Shown: positions 8,857 through 16,861 of the stretch, piece by piece
Position numbering within the stretch: the first letter of the stretch is position 1
Layout of the letters: each line of letters begins with the position of its first letter
DNA from: Streptomyces lincolnensis
GTDB taxonomy: Bacteria; Actinomycetota; Actinomycetes; Streptomycetales; Streptomycetaceae
Assembly: GCF_021173675.1 (NCBI RefSeq)
Contig: NZ_JAIHON010000024.1
Coordinates: 39,970-103,969 of the forward strand
Direction: 5' to 3'
DNA length: 64,000 nucleotides
Notes under the pieces: model-generated
Told to the model about the DNA's origin: nothing
Seen by the model: the letters and a program-made list of their open reading frames with translations, nothing else
Database searches by the model: none
Translations under genes and position numbers: made by a program

Positions 8857-9689
8857 GAGGGTCCCTCCCGGTAGGCGGCGGGGCGGCGCTCGTCCAGGTG
8901 GCGCAGGACGCGGCGGGCCCGGTCCATCTCGGCGGCCACGTCGACCTCGGCGACGGCCAGGCCCGCCTTGGCCCAGGTGCGGGCGAGGATGTCTCCGCCG
9001 GGGCCGACTACCTTGGACTGGCCGAGGAAGCGCATGCCGCCCATGGCGCCGGTCTGGTTGGAGGAGGCGAGGACGACCTGGTTCTCGGCGGCGCGGGCCT
9101 GGTCGTACAGGTCGAAGAGCTTGGCCTGGCGGTCCTGGGCCATGCGCGGGGCGCGGTTGGTGATACTGGTGGGCCAGGCGGAGAGGCAGGCGAGGATCTC
9201 GGCTCCGTCCAGGGCGAGGGAACGGGCGGACTCGGGGAACGTCTTGTCGTAGTCGATGAGCATGCCGATCCGGCCGACGGGGGTGTCGAAGGCGTCGAAG
9301 CGGTCGCCGGGCGCGTACGCGGCCGTCTCGCCGGCCGGGAGGTGGACCTTGCGGTGGCGGCCCAGGACGCCGTCGCCGCTGACGCACACCGCGGCGTTGT
9401 ACCGCTCGTCGCCGCCGTCCTCGCAGTAGCCGACGCACACGACCATCTCGGCGGCCAGCCGGGCGATTTGGAGGATCAGCGGGTCGTCCGGCTTGAGGGC
9501 CGGGGGCAGCGCCTCGGGGTCGGGGTGGCGCAGATCGGCGAGATAGCCGCCGAGCGCGGCGTCGGGCAGCACGAGCAGTCCGGCGCCCGACCTACGTGCG
9601 TCGTCGATGAGTTTGGCGATGCGGGCCAGGTCGAACTCCAGGTCGCGGCCGAAGTGGGCGGCGGCGGCCGCGATCCGGATGGTGCTCAT
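8853..9689 (-). CDS. second nitrilase-superfamily protein, predicted inactive
   Basis: The protein is 278 residues. It starts with an ATGA overlap on the stop of the nitrilase gene upstream and is clearly its paralogue (both begin M-x-T-x-R-x-A-A-x-A-A, and both contain GRDLE and FDTPVGRIGM). The catalytic Lys is kept (Lys114, HRKVH). However, the Glu of LPEAxLGG is Asp43 (codon GAC) and the nucleophilic Cys of ICYDK is Asp146 (IDYDK, codon GAC). The rest of the fold and the C-terminal regions are intact with no frameshift. It probably cannot perform Cys-based C-N hydrolysis and may be a structural partner or a protein with a new role. Confidence 0.85.
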   Translation of the reverse strand: MSTIRIAAAAAHFGRDLEFDLARIAKLIDDARRSGAGLLVLPDAALGGYLADLRHPDPEALPPALKPDDPLILQIARLAAEMVVCVGYCEDGGDERYNAAVCVSGDGVLGRHRKVHLPAGETAAYAPGDRFDAFDTPVGRIGMLIDYDKTFPESARSLALDGAEILACLSAWPTSITNRAPRMAQDRQAKLFDLYDQARAAENQVVLASSNQTGAMGGMRFLGQSKVVGPGGDILARTWAKAGLAVAEVDVAAEMDRARRVLRHLDERRPAAYREGPS

Positions 9690-10534
9690 GCGCTGTCTGC
9701 TCCTGCGTACGTGTAGGTTTCCGGGCGCCGGTCGCGCAGGTGCCCCATCGAGCGGCGGGCGGTCTCCAGGGCCTGGGCGACATCGAGTTCGGCGATCGCC
9801 ACGCCGGCCTCGACACCGGTGTCGGCGAGGATCTCGCCGCCGGGGTCGACGACCTTGGCGCTGCTGACGAAGCGTAGCGACCCGAAGGTACCCGCCTGGT
9901 TGGCGGAGATCCACACGATCTGGTTCTCCAGGGCGCGGGCCCGGTCGAACAGGTCGAAGCGGCGCTTCCAGCGGTCGTTGACCAGGTCGGTCGCCGCGTT
10001 CGTCCGTGCGCCCGGCCAGGCCGAGACGACCACGCCGATCTCGGCGCCGTCGAGCGCCAGAGCGCGGGCCGACTCCGGGAACGCCTTGTCGTAGCAGATC
10101 ATCATGCCGATCCGGCCGACCGGGGTGTCGAAGGCGTGGAAGCGGTCCCCGGAGGCATAGCTGGCGTCCTCGCTCAGCGGCTGGTGGACCTTGCGGTGAT
10201 TGCCGAGTACACCGTCGCCGTTGACGCAGACGACGCTGTTGTAGCGGGCGTCGCCGGCGGCCTCGCAGTAGCCCGCGACCACGGTCATCTCGCCGGCCAG
10301 GGAGGCCAGTCGGCGGATCTCGCGACCGTCGAGGGCGAGCGCGGGCGGGCCCTCGTCCAGTTCGCTGTCGTCGTCGAGGCTGAGCAGGTAGCCGCCGAGG
10401 CAGGCCTCCGGCAGGGCGAGGAGCCGTACCTCCTGCTCGCGGGCCTCCTTGATCAACCGCTCGGCGATCGCGAAGTCCTCTTCGAGGTCGCGGCCGAACT
10501 CGGCGGCGACGGCGGCCATACGCAGGGTGGTCAT
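9686..10534 (-). CDS. carbon-nitrogen hydrolase of the Nit1C (Sll0784/MSMEG_0566) nitrilase type
   Basis: The protein is 282 residues with a complete nitrilase triad: Glu43 in LPEACLGG, Lys115 in HRKVH and Cys147 in MICYDK. It starts with an ATGA overlap on the GNAT/AIR-synthase fusion gene. In the Nit1C cluster the nitrilase (NitC) is the core enzyme, and the cluster is associated with growth on cyanide and with nitrogen starvation. Whether this enzyme acts on a nitrile or on an amide made by its neighbours is not settled by sequence. Confidence 0.9.
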   Translation of the reverse strand: MTTLRMAAVAAEFGRDLEEDFAIAERLIKEAREQEVRLLALPEACLGGYLLSLDDDSELDEGPPALALDGREIRRLASLAGEMTVVAGYCEAAGDARYNSVVCVNGDGVLGNHRKVHQPLSEDASYASGDRFHAFDTPVGRIGMMICYDKAFPESARALALDGAEIGVVVSAWPGARTNAATDLVNDRWKRRFDLFDRARALENQIVWISANQAGTFGSLRFVSSAKVVDPGGEILADTGVEAGVAIAELDVAQALETARRSMGHLRDRRPETYTYAGADSA

Positions 10535-12087
10535 GCGGTTCCCATCCCGGTCACGGTGGACGTGACCGCTTCGGTGATCTCTCCGTCGGGCCAGCGCAGC
10601 CCGACGCCTTGCCCCTCGGTCAGTTCCCCGCACACGGCGCCCGCCGCGGGCCCCGCGGGGAGCGGCGGGGCGCCGGGCTCGTCGGTGGTGAGCATCGCGA
10701 AGCCGGGGAAACACGTGAACCAGTCGCCCGTCGTCGCGGTCCTGGGACGGGGCACGGCGGCCACGTCGAGGACGGCTCCGCACCCGCTCGCCTCCGCGAG
10801 CATGCCGAGTGTCCCGGCGATCCCCGCCATCGACACGTCCTTCGCGGCGGCGGGCCGCGCAACGCCCACCGCGCGGGTCATGGCGTGCAGTTCGTCCGTA
10901 CGACGGTGACTGGACGAGTCCCACTGGCGGCCCCGGTATCCGCGGCGCCAGCCGCCGCCGAGGTCCGCGGTCAGCCGCACCGCGTGCCCGGGCCGCCCAC
11001 CGCCGCCCGGGACGGGGTGCGCGGTGCGGCCGAGCGCGGTCACCGACAGCGCTGCCGGCACGCCGAGTTGGGTGTGCCCGCCGAGGACCGGCACGCCGTA
11101 GGATATGGCCGCCTGCCCGAGTCCGGCGAGGACCCGCGCGGCGTGTGCGGCGTCCTTCGCGCCCACCGCGTCGAGCAGCCCGACCGGTGAAGCACCCATC
11201 GCCGCGAGGTCGTTGACATTCACGAGGACCGAGCACCAGCCCGCCCACTCCGGGTCGCGCTCGACCATCGACGGCACGATGGCGTCGCAGGCGGCGATCA
11301 CATCCGTACCGGGAACCGGCGCTCCGTCGTCGCCGACGAAGCCGGCGCCACCGAGGGAGGCCAGGATGCCCGGGGTGCCGGCACCGCCGGGTGAGCCGGT
11401 GCCGGCCCGCGCCCCCACTCCCAGGGCCCCGCCGACCGGGTCCTGGCCGAGGGCACGGGCCGCCGCTGGGGGGAGGGCGGCGAGGAGCGGCCCGAGGGGC
11501 GACTTGGTGGCCGTCACGAGAGCCGCGATCCGCCCGATCGGCCACCGCATCAGCACGTGCGGCGTGTCCGCGATCGTCGTCTCACGCACCGAGCGCCAGC
11601 CGAGCCGCTTGAAGAGGACCGTGCTGCGGGCCTGGACGGTCGCGTCGAAGCGCAGCACGCCCTCGGCCTCCGCCCGCGCGCAGGCGGCCCGGACGAGTGC
11701 GGCGCCGATGCCGTGCGGGCCGCGGGCGCCGGGAGCGACGACGAGCCGCCCGCCGGCCCACCAGCCGAGGTCGGGGCCGTCGGCGACAGGACCGAGCCGT
11801 ACCCCGCCGACGACGGTGCCCCCATGGTCCTTGGCGACCAGCACGAGGGTGCGGGGGTCGGCGTCCCGGTCGTCGAGATCGTGGCCCGTGAACAAGCCCT
11901 GCTCGTGGACGAAGGCGTCTCGACGCAGCCTCTGGTAGGCGGCCAACTCCGCTTTTCCAGTGGCCTGTTCGATGTGGAAGGCGGGCCGGCGGGCGAGGGT
12001 GCTGCGGTCGCCGAGCAGCGCCAGGATGTCGACCGGCCCGTCCGCCATGGGCGGTGCCGTGGATCCGTCGAGGTACACGGCCCTCAC
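10531..12087 (-). CDS. fused GNAT acetyltransferase and AIR-synthase-like protein (MSMEG_0567 / Sll0786-Sll0787)
   Basis: The protein is 518 residues from a GTG at 12087 that overlaps the radical SAM stop as GTGA; a GTG at 12114 is an alternative. Residues ~30-190 form a GNAT acetyltransferase domain, with the acetyl-CoA loop around RGPHGIGAALVRAA. Residues ~200-518 are related to AIR synthase (PurM) and selenophosphate synthetase, with an ATP-binding type NVNDLAAMGA segment and LGGHTQLG. In cyanobacteria and proteobacteria these are usually two proteins (NitE and NitF). The linker (~225-260) is rich in Gly, Ala and Pro. Confidence 0.88.
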   Translation of the reverse strand: MRAVYLDGSTAPPMADGPVDILALLGDRSTLARRPAFHIEQATGKAELAAYQRLRRDAFVHEQGLFTGHDLDDRDADPRTLVLVAKDHGGTVVGGVRLGPVADGPDLGWWAGGRLVVAPGARGPHGIGAALVRAACARAEAEGVLRFDATVQARSTVLFKRLGWRSVRETTIADTPHVLMRWPIGRIAALVTATKSPLGPLLAALPPAAARALGQDPVGGALGVGARAGTGSPGGAGTPGILASLGGAGFVGDDGAPVPGTDVIAACDAIVPSMVERDPEWAGWCSVLVNVNDLAAMGASPVGLLDAVGAKDAAHAARVLAGLGQAAISYGVPVLGGHTQLGVPAALSVTALGRTAHPVPGGGGRPGHAVRLTADLGGGWRRGYRGRQWDSSSHRRTDELHAMTRAVGVARPAAAKDVSMAGIAGTLGMLAEASGCGAVLDVAAVPRPRTATTGDWFTCFPGFAMLTTDEPGAPPLPAGPAAGAVCGELTEGQGVGLRWPDGEITEAVTSTVTGMGTA

Positions 12088-13181
12088 CCGCCTGCCGTCC
12101 TGAGCACGCTGCACGCCCCGCAGGCGGCGCAGCCCGCCTTCTGGTCGGCGCCGCTCATCCCGGCCGCGCGCAGCCTGGCCGCGACGCCCTCGGTGACGTA
12201 CCTCAGCAGCTCCGCGTCAGGCGCACGGACCCCGTCGCGGGCGGCGAGCGTGCCGCCCATCGGGCGGAAGGGGACGACGAAGGGGTACACGCCCCGGTCG
12301 ATCAGCCTGCTCGCGCCCGCGATGAGTTCGTCGGGATCCTCGCCGAGGCCGACGAGGAGGTAGGTGGAGACCCGGTTGGGCCCGAAGACCCGTACCGCCT
12401 CGTCCCACGCGGCCTCGTAGTCGGCCAGCGGGACCGTCGACTTGCCGGGCATCCAGCGTCGGCGCACCTCGTCGTCGAGGGACTCGACGTGGATGCCGAT
12501 CGCGGTGGCCCCGGCATCGTGGAGCGCGCGGATCCAGGCCAGGTCGCCGGGCGGTTCGCACTGCACCTGGATGGGCAGGCCGGGGACGGCTGCGAGGACG
12601 GCGCGCACGGACCGTACGAGGGTGCGGGCGCCGCGGTCGGGTCCGGTGGTGGTGCCGGTGGTCATGACCATCTGCTTGACGCCGTCCAGTCGTACGGCGG
12701 CCTCGGCGACCTCGGCGAGCTGTGCCGGGGTCTTGGCAGCCACGGTGGCGCCGGAGCGCAGGGACTCCTCGATGGTGCAGAAGCGGCAGCGGTCTGACTC
12801 GGCGTAGCGGATGCAGGTCTGCACGACCGTCGTGGCGAGGACGTCGGCGCCGTGCAGGCGGGCGATCTGCTCGTAGCCGACGCCGTCGGCGGTCGTCAGG
12901 TCGTAGAACTTCGGACGGCGTACGGCGGTCAGGGTGAGGCCGGTGTCCTTGAAATGTCCGGTCTCCTCGCCGAGCCAGACCTTGCCGTCGCGTACGGAGT
13001 AGGGGCTGTCCGGGTTGGTGGGCAGTGCGGCGTTGGCACCGTCGACGAGGACGTGTCCGTCGTCGCTGGGCCCCGCGCCGTCGGGCCTGCGCACGGGCGG
13101 TTCCAACGCGACGCCGTGCAGGGCGAGTTCGGCGCGGGTCATGATCCGCACGTCCACCGTTGTGTTGGTGCCAACGCTCAC
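12084..13181 (-). CDS. MSMEG_0568-family radical SAM protein (NitD-like)
   Basis: The protein is 365 residues from a GTG at 13181, with AAGGGGAAGG just upstream. The cluster-binding cysteines are Cys123, Cys132 and Cys135 (C-x8-C-x2-C), a spacing wider than the common C-x3-C-x2-C. A TIM-barrel core follows, with the GTTTGPDRGA and QVQCEPPGD regions. A second Cys group near the C-terminus (KAGCAACGACS) could hold an auxiliary Fe-S site. In Nit1C clusters this enzyme is always next to the nitrilase; its reaction is unknown. The C-terminus overlaps the fusion protein start, suggesting translational coupling. Confidence 0.88.
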   Translation of the reverse strand: MSVGTNTTVDVRIMTRAELALHGVALEPPVRRPDGAGPSDDGHVLVDGANAALPTNPDSPYSVRDGKVWLGEETGHFKDTGLTLTAVRRPKFYDLTTADGVGYEQIARLHGADVLATTVVQTCIRYAESDRCRFCTIEESLRSGATVAAKTPAQLAEVAEAAVRLDGVKQMVMTTGTTTGPDRGARTLVRSVRAVLAAVPGLPIQVQCEPPGDLAWIRALHDAGATAIGIHVESLDDEVRRRWMPGKSTVPLADYEAAWDEAVRVFGPNRVSTYLLVGLGEDPDELIAGASRLIDRGVYPFVVPFRPMGGTLAARDGVRAPDAELLRYVTEGVAARLRAAGMSGADQKAGCAACGACSVLRTAGG

Positions 13182-13191
13182 GGCCTTCCCC

Positions 13192-13722
13192 TTACAGCTG
13201 GTAGGTGGAGTTGATGATGGCGCCCTTGCGGGCGTAGTGGATCAGCGCGTCCTGGACGTCCAGGGGGTGGGTGGGGATCACGCCCTCGATGAGGTCCTCC
13301 TCGCGGGCGCCGTGCAGGGACAGGCCGAAGCGGCAGCAGTAGACCTTGCCGCCCTCGGCGATGAACGTCTTGAGCTGGTTGTTGATGTTGTGCTCGCCGG
13401 GGAAGGCGGAGTTGCCGACGGTCGGGAAGCCACGCGTGGCAAGGCAGTTGAGGGAGCCGGGGCCGTAGAAGTAGATGGCGGTCTCGAAGCCCTTGCGCAG
13501 GGCGCGGGTGGCCTGCAGGACGGCGACGAAGGACACCGAGGACTCGTGGGCGATGCCGTGGACGAGGGTGAAGTACGTTTCGCCGTCCTCGGCCTGGTAG
13601 TCGGGGAACACCTTGGTGGAGCCGTAGATGCTGGTGCCCTCGGGGAGTGAGGGGTGCGGGATCTCGTCGAGGGACTTCTGCTCGACGTCGGAGAGTTCGG
13701 CGGTGACGACGGATTCGGACAT
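13192..13722 (-). CDS. MSMEG_0572 / Sll0783-family nitrogen-starvation protein (NitB-like)
   Basis: The protein is 176 residues from the ATG at 13722, with GGGAG upstream; an upstream in-frame ATG has no ribosome site. The body contains FPDYQAEDGETYFTLVHGIA, YFYGPGSLNC and KVYCCRFGLSLHG, matching the Sll0783 family, whose cyanobacterial member is strongly induced on nitrogen starvation. The two adjacent Cys and the Cys in SLNC are conserved-looking. The fold resembles DsrE-type small proteins; no catalytic role is assigned. It sits 10 bp before the radical SAM gene. Confidence 0.88.
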   Translation of the reverse strand: MSESVVTAELSDVEQKSLDEIPHPSLPEGTSIYGSTKVFPDYQAEDGETYFTLVHGIAHESSVSFVAVLQATRALRKGFETAIYFYGPGSLNCLATRGFPTVGNSAFPGEHNINNQLKTFIAEGGKVYCCRFGLSLHGAREEDLIEGVIPTHPLDVQDALIHYARKGAIINSTYQL

Positions 13723-13760
13723 GGCTGTCTCCCTGTACGTGGTGTGGTCGGGGTCGGTGG

Positions 13761-14576
13761 TCAGTCGTAGAGCGCGGCGAAGGTGTCCCGGAAGACGAGG
13801 TCGCCGAGTTCGCCGCCGCCGGTGGCTTCGGCGAGTCGGGCGTATTCGCCGGTGAAGTCGCCCCACGGCTGGTCGCTGGCGAAGAGCACCCGGTCGTGGC
13901 CGATGCCGCGGTGCTCGATCTGCTGGGCCGGCCAGCGGGGTGTGAAGCCGATGGACCAGGAGAGGTCGGTGTAGACACGCTTGCCGGCGGTGATCCAGTC
14001 GAAGAACCGGGAGCCGACAAGTTTGATGTGGCCGCTCATGCCGCCGCCGAAGTGCACGAGATGGACGGGCACGTGGTCGCCGTACCAGTCGACGAGGTGG
14101 CCGACCTCGTCGATGTCGGAGGCCGCCCCCGGAGAGGTGTGCACGTGGACCACCAGGTGGTGGCGGGCCGCCTCGGCGAAGATCCGGTCCAGCATCGGGC
14201 GGCAGGCCGGATCGGTGGGGCGCCCGCCCAGCAGGAAGCTCAGCTTCAGTGCCTTCACGCCCCGTTCACCGGCCAGCGCCAGGGCGAGCTCGGTTCGCTC
14301 CGAGTCCTCCGGGCGCGGCGACACCCACAGTCCGGCCCGGATCCGGTCGTCGCTCTGGGCCGCCTCGATCGCCAGCTCGTTGAAGGAAAAGGCGATCGCG
14401 GGGTCGGGGACACCGTAGTTGGGGATGACCAGGGCGCGTTCCGTGCCCTTCGCGTCCCGGTCGGCGATGAGCTGCTTGACCGTGGCGCGGGCGGTGGTGT
14501 CCGGGTTGACGGGCGGGCCGCCGTAGAAGGGGTAGGCGGGCAGGACGCCGATGTGGCGGTGTGCGTCGTAGACCAT
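13761..14576 (-). CDS. amidohydrolase-family protein within the Nit1C-like operon
   Basis: The protein is 271 residues from the ATG at 14576 (MVYDAHRHIG), 20 bases after the flavoprotein stop with GAGGA upstream. The N-terminal DAHRHIG is the first metal-binding strand of amidohydrolase-2 (PF04909-like) enzymes. Later HVHTSPG, VHFGGGMSG and FASDQPWGD supply the further metal His and Asp residues. It is probably a metal-dependent hydrolase or decarboxylase of the ACMSD type. It is not one of the core Nit1C proteins but is fully embedded in the operon, so it may process the pathway product. Confidence 0.8.
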   Translation of the reverse strand: MVYDAHRHIGVLPAYPFYGGPPVNPDTTARATVKQLIADRDAKGTERALVIPNYGVPDPAIAFSFNELAIEAAQSDDRIRAGLWVSPRPEDSERTELALALAGERGVKALKLSFLLGGRPTDPACRPMLDRIFAEAARHHLVVHVHTSPGAASDIDEVGHLVDWYGDHVPVHLVHFGGGMSGHIKLVGSRFFDWITAGKRVYTDLSWSIGFTPRWPAQQIEHRGIGHDRVLFASDQPWGDFTGEYARLAEATGGGELGDLVFRDTFAALYD

Positions 14577-14596
14577 GTTTCCGGTCCTCAGCTTCC

Positions 14597-15910
14597 TCAG
14601 CCGATCGGGAGGGCGGAGACGAGTTCCGTGGGGGCGCCGGTGAGGGCACCGCAGACGTCCGCCATGCGGCGCGAGGCGTCGATCTGGTTCGCCAGGAACT
14701 CGGCGTCCCGGCCCACCGCCTCGAAACGTCCGGAACCCCACGAGTACTGCCAGGGCAGGCCCAGGAAGTACAGGCCCGGCGTGCTGGTGGCGCCCCGCCG
14801 GTGCATCGGGTAGCCGCGGCCGTCGAAGGCCGGTATCTCGACCCACCGGTGGTCGCGGGTGAAGCCGGTCGACCAGACGACGGAGGTGATACCGGCGGCC
14901 TCCAGATCCAGCGAGGCCGCCTGTTCGGAGGGCTCCCAGACCGGTACGTACCGTGCCTCGTCCGGGGCGTCGATCCCCTGCGCGGCGATGTACGCGTCGA
15001 TGCTGTCCTTGATGCCCTCGGCCACCGCGTCCGCCCGGTCGAGGTTGACCTTCAGATCGTCGGCGAACTCCAGCCGCGTTCCACCGATGCCGGTCAGCCG
15101 CCCGTACAGCCGCATCCCGTCCCGGGCGAAGGCCCGCAGATCGATGTCACGGCCCCCGTCCCGTCCGGTGACGTAGTGGTTGACGCGCATGCGCACGGCA
15201 CCCGCGTCGTCGAAGTCGCCGATGTCCTTGGCGTAGTAGCCCATGTCGTCCAGCCAGGCCACACAGTCCCGGCCACGGTAGAAGCGGGCCACGCGCGGCG
15301 CGCTGCCGACGGCCAGGTGGACCTGTCGGCCGGCCAGGTGCAGGTCCTCGGCGATCTGGCACCCGGACTGGCCGGTGCCGACCACCAGGACGGCGCCCTC
15401 GGGCAACTGGTCCGCGTTGCGGTAGCGGGACGAGTGGATCTGCTCGACGCCGGCGGGCAGCCGCTCGGCCATCCGCGGAACGGACGGGGTGTGGTACGGG
15501 CCGGTGGCCACCACCACCTGGTCGGCGGTGAAGTCGCCTTCCGATGTGGTGAGTTCGAAGACACCGCTCGGGGACCGCCGCAGTCCGTCGACGGACACGC
15601 CCTCCACCAGCGGGGGCTGGAAGAAGGCGACGTACTCCTCCAGGTACCGGATGATCTCGTCGCGGACCATGAAGCCGTCGGGCTCGTCCCCCTGGTAGGG
15701 GAAACCAGGCAGTTTGCACTGCCAGTTGGGGGTCACCAGACAGAACGAGTCCCAACGGCGGTCTCGCCACTCGTGGCCGACCTGGTTCCGCTCGACGACG
15801 ACGTGCTCGACGCCGCGTTCGCGCAGACAGTAACTGACCGACAGCCCGGCCTGACCGCCACCGACCACAGCCACCGGGTAGTGGGCCCCGGCCAGCCGCC
15901 GCGGGCTCAC
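14597..15910 (-). CDS. MSMEG_0569-family flavin-dependent oxidoreductase (NitH-like)
   Basis: The protein is 437 residues from a GTG at 15910 that overlaps the upstream stop as GTGA. Two Rossmann motifs are visible: FAD-binding VVGGGQAGLS near residue 15 and NAD(P)H-binding VVGTGQSGCQIA near residue 200. The linker VVVATGPYHTP is typical of flavin-containing and Baeyer-Villiger-like monooxygenases. It probably oxygenates an amine, imine or nitrile precursor in the Nit1C pathway; the substrate is unknown. It is the second gene of the operon. Confidence 0.88.
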   Translation of the reverse strand: MSPRRLAGAHYPVAVVGGGQAGLSVSYCLRERGVEHVVVERNQVGHEWRDRRWDSFCLVTPNWQCKLPGFPYQGDEPDGFMVRDEIIRYLEEYVAFFQPPLVEGVSVDGLRRSPSGVFELTTSEGDFTADQVVVATGPYHTPSVPRMAERLPAGVEQIHSSRYRNADQLPEGAVLVVGTGQSGCQIAEDLHLAGRQVHLAVGSAPRVARFYRGRDCVAWLDDMGYYAKDIGDFDDAGAVRMRVNHYVTGRDGGRDIDLRAFARDGMRLYGRLTGIGGTRLEFADDLKVNLDRADAVAEGIKDSIDAYIAAQGIDAPDEARYVPVWEPSEQAASLDLEAAGITSVVWSTGFTRDHRWVEIPAFDGRGYPMHRRGATSTPGLYFLGLPWQYSWGSGRFEAVGRDAEFLANQIDASRRMADVCGALTGAPTELVSALPIG

Positions 15911-16212
15911 CGCGGGCTCCCGTCGGCGTTGTGCAGGCCCTCGACGGTGACCTTGGCCCCGTCGAGGGAGGCGTAGGCGGCCGCGGTCTCCTCGATGAGC
16001 GCCAGCTGATCGGAGGCTCCGGTGCAGGCGAACCCGTACTTCTCGCGCACCCGGTCGCTCGCGATACCCAACGCGGTTCGGCTCCGCTCCACGAAGTCGC
16101 CGAGCTCGTAGACGCCACCGGTGGTGAGGTAGTCCTCGATCACCGTGGAAGGTGAGTAGCAGCGCTGGGTCTCTCCGTCGGGCCAGCGCACGTGGAAATA
16201 CAGCTCAGGCAT
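15907..16212 (-). CDS. MSMEG_0570-family small protein, first gene of the Nit1C-like operon (NitG-like)
   Basis: The protein is 101 residues from the ATG at 16212, chosen over the ATG at 16224 because GGAGG sits upstream of it. The protein begins MPELYFHVRWPDGETQRCYS and belongs to the small MSMEG_0570 nitrogen-starvation family; the function is unknown. Its stop overlaps the flavoprotein start. The upstream region has a hairpin at 16231-16254 and presumably the operon promoter. No convincing GlnR box was found in the 300 bp upstream. Confidence 0.85.
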   Translation of the reverse strand: MPELYFHVRWPDGETQRCYSPSTVIEDYLTTGGVYELGDFVERSRTALGIASDRVREKYGFACTGASDQLALIEETAAAYASLDGAKVTVEGLHNADGSPR

Positions 16213-16230
16213 GAAATCCTCCATGCGAGA

Positions 16231-16254
16231 CGCCGAGGTCTTGGCGCCTCGGCG
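16231..16254 (-). promoter_or_regulatory. perfect inverted repeat ahead of the Nit1C-like operon
   Basis: CGCCGAGG (16231-16238) and CCTCGGCG (16247-16254) form an 8-bp stem around an 8-base loop, only a few bases upstream of the ribosome-binding GGAGG of the first operon gene. It could be an RNA hairpin in the leader that limits translation, or a protein-binding operator. Confidence 0.5.
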
Positions 16255-16560
16255 CTGCTTGTGACGACCACTTCAGCCAGCGGGAATTACCGAACGAGGT
16301 CATCCGGAATAAAGCGGAGTTACGGAGTCCTCACGGGTGGTGCCGGTTCATGCACGCAGAGTTGCCTCTCAGGCAAAAACGGGGCCGCCGATCGTCGTGC
16401 CCCGCACCGGGCTGGTGTCCCACGCCCGGCGACAGGGGGTGCTTGGCGTGGGACGTGTGGCCCGCGTGCGGTCATGCGGATGCACGGGAGTTGACCGTGC
16501 GCAGGGGCTTTAGTACTGCAACGGTGCTTGCCGTGACTACTGGTCAGGTCGGTCGTCGGC
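16255..16560. other. intergenic region between the Nit1C-like operon and the IS701 remnant
   Basis: No gene is supported. The region should contain the operon promoter on the minus strand; an AT-richer patch around 16285-16325 (ATTACCGAA, GGAATAAAG, GTTACGG) is the likeliest place. The part from about 16505 may be the end of the neighbouring IS701-type element. Confidence 0.4.
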
Positions 16561-16858
16561 GTGGTTGTGGGTGGGGACCTTACCGATGTCAGGTTGTGGG
16601 CGGGTGAACTGACCGCATTGCACGACCGGTTCGGGCACCGTTTCAACAGGTCGGAGCCGCGCGAATCAGCTCTGGCCTACATTCGGGGGCTGATTGCTCA
16701 GCTTGAGCGCAAGAACGGCTGGACGCCGGCCGCACCGAGAACTGCCAGATCGGTGTGTTCCTCGCCCACACCACCGGCCGCGGACGCACGCTGATCGACC
16801 GCCGGTTGTATCTGCCCACGTCCTGGACGGACGACCGGCAGCGGTGCCGACGGGTGCG
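16561..16858 (+). pseudogene. IS701-family transposase remnant with internal deletion
   Basis: The first frame reads DLTDVRLWAGELTALHDRF, then HRFNRSEPRESALAYIRGLI and QLERKNGWT, the N-terminal region of IS701-type transposases. At about 16725 the sequence jumps in another frame to AGRTENCQIGVFLAHTTGRG and then LIDRRLYLPTSWTDDR, a segment normally about 75 residues further on that contains part of the DDE core. The match stops at about 16858, where a broken HTH-nSTAND1 gene begins on the other strand. Not functional. Confidence 0.75.
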
Positions 16859-16861
16859 GTG

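Noticed and set aside
8898..9716. 272-residue plus-strand frame over the second nitrilase-like gene
   Set aside because: Antisense artefact with no recognised motif; the opposite strand encodes a clear nitrilase-superfamily protein.
14561..15976. 471-residue plus-strand frame over the flavoprotein
   Set aside because: Antisense shadow; the flavoprotein on the minus strand has both Rossmann motifs.
16285..16325. Possible GlnR box upstream of the Nit1C-like operon
   Set aside because: GTAAC and GGTAAT-like half sites exist but not with the gTnAc-n6-GaAAc spacing, so the evidence is too weak to annotate.
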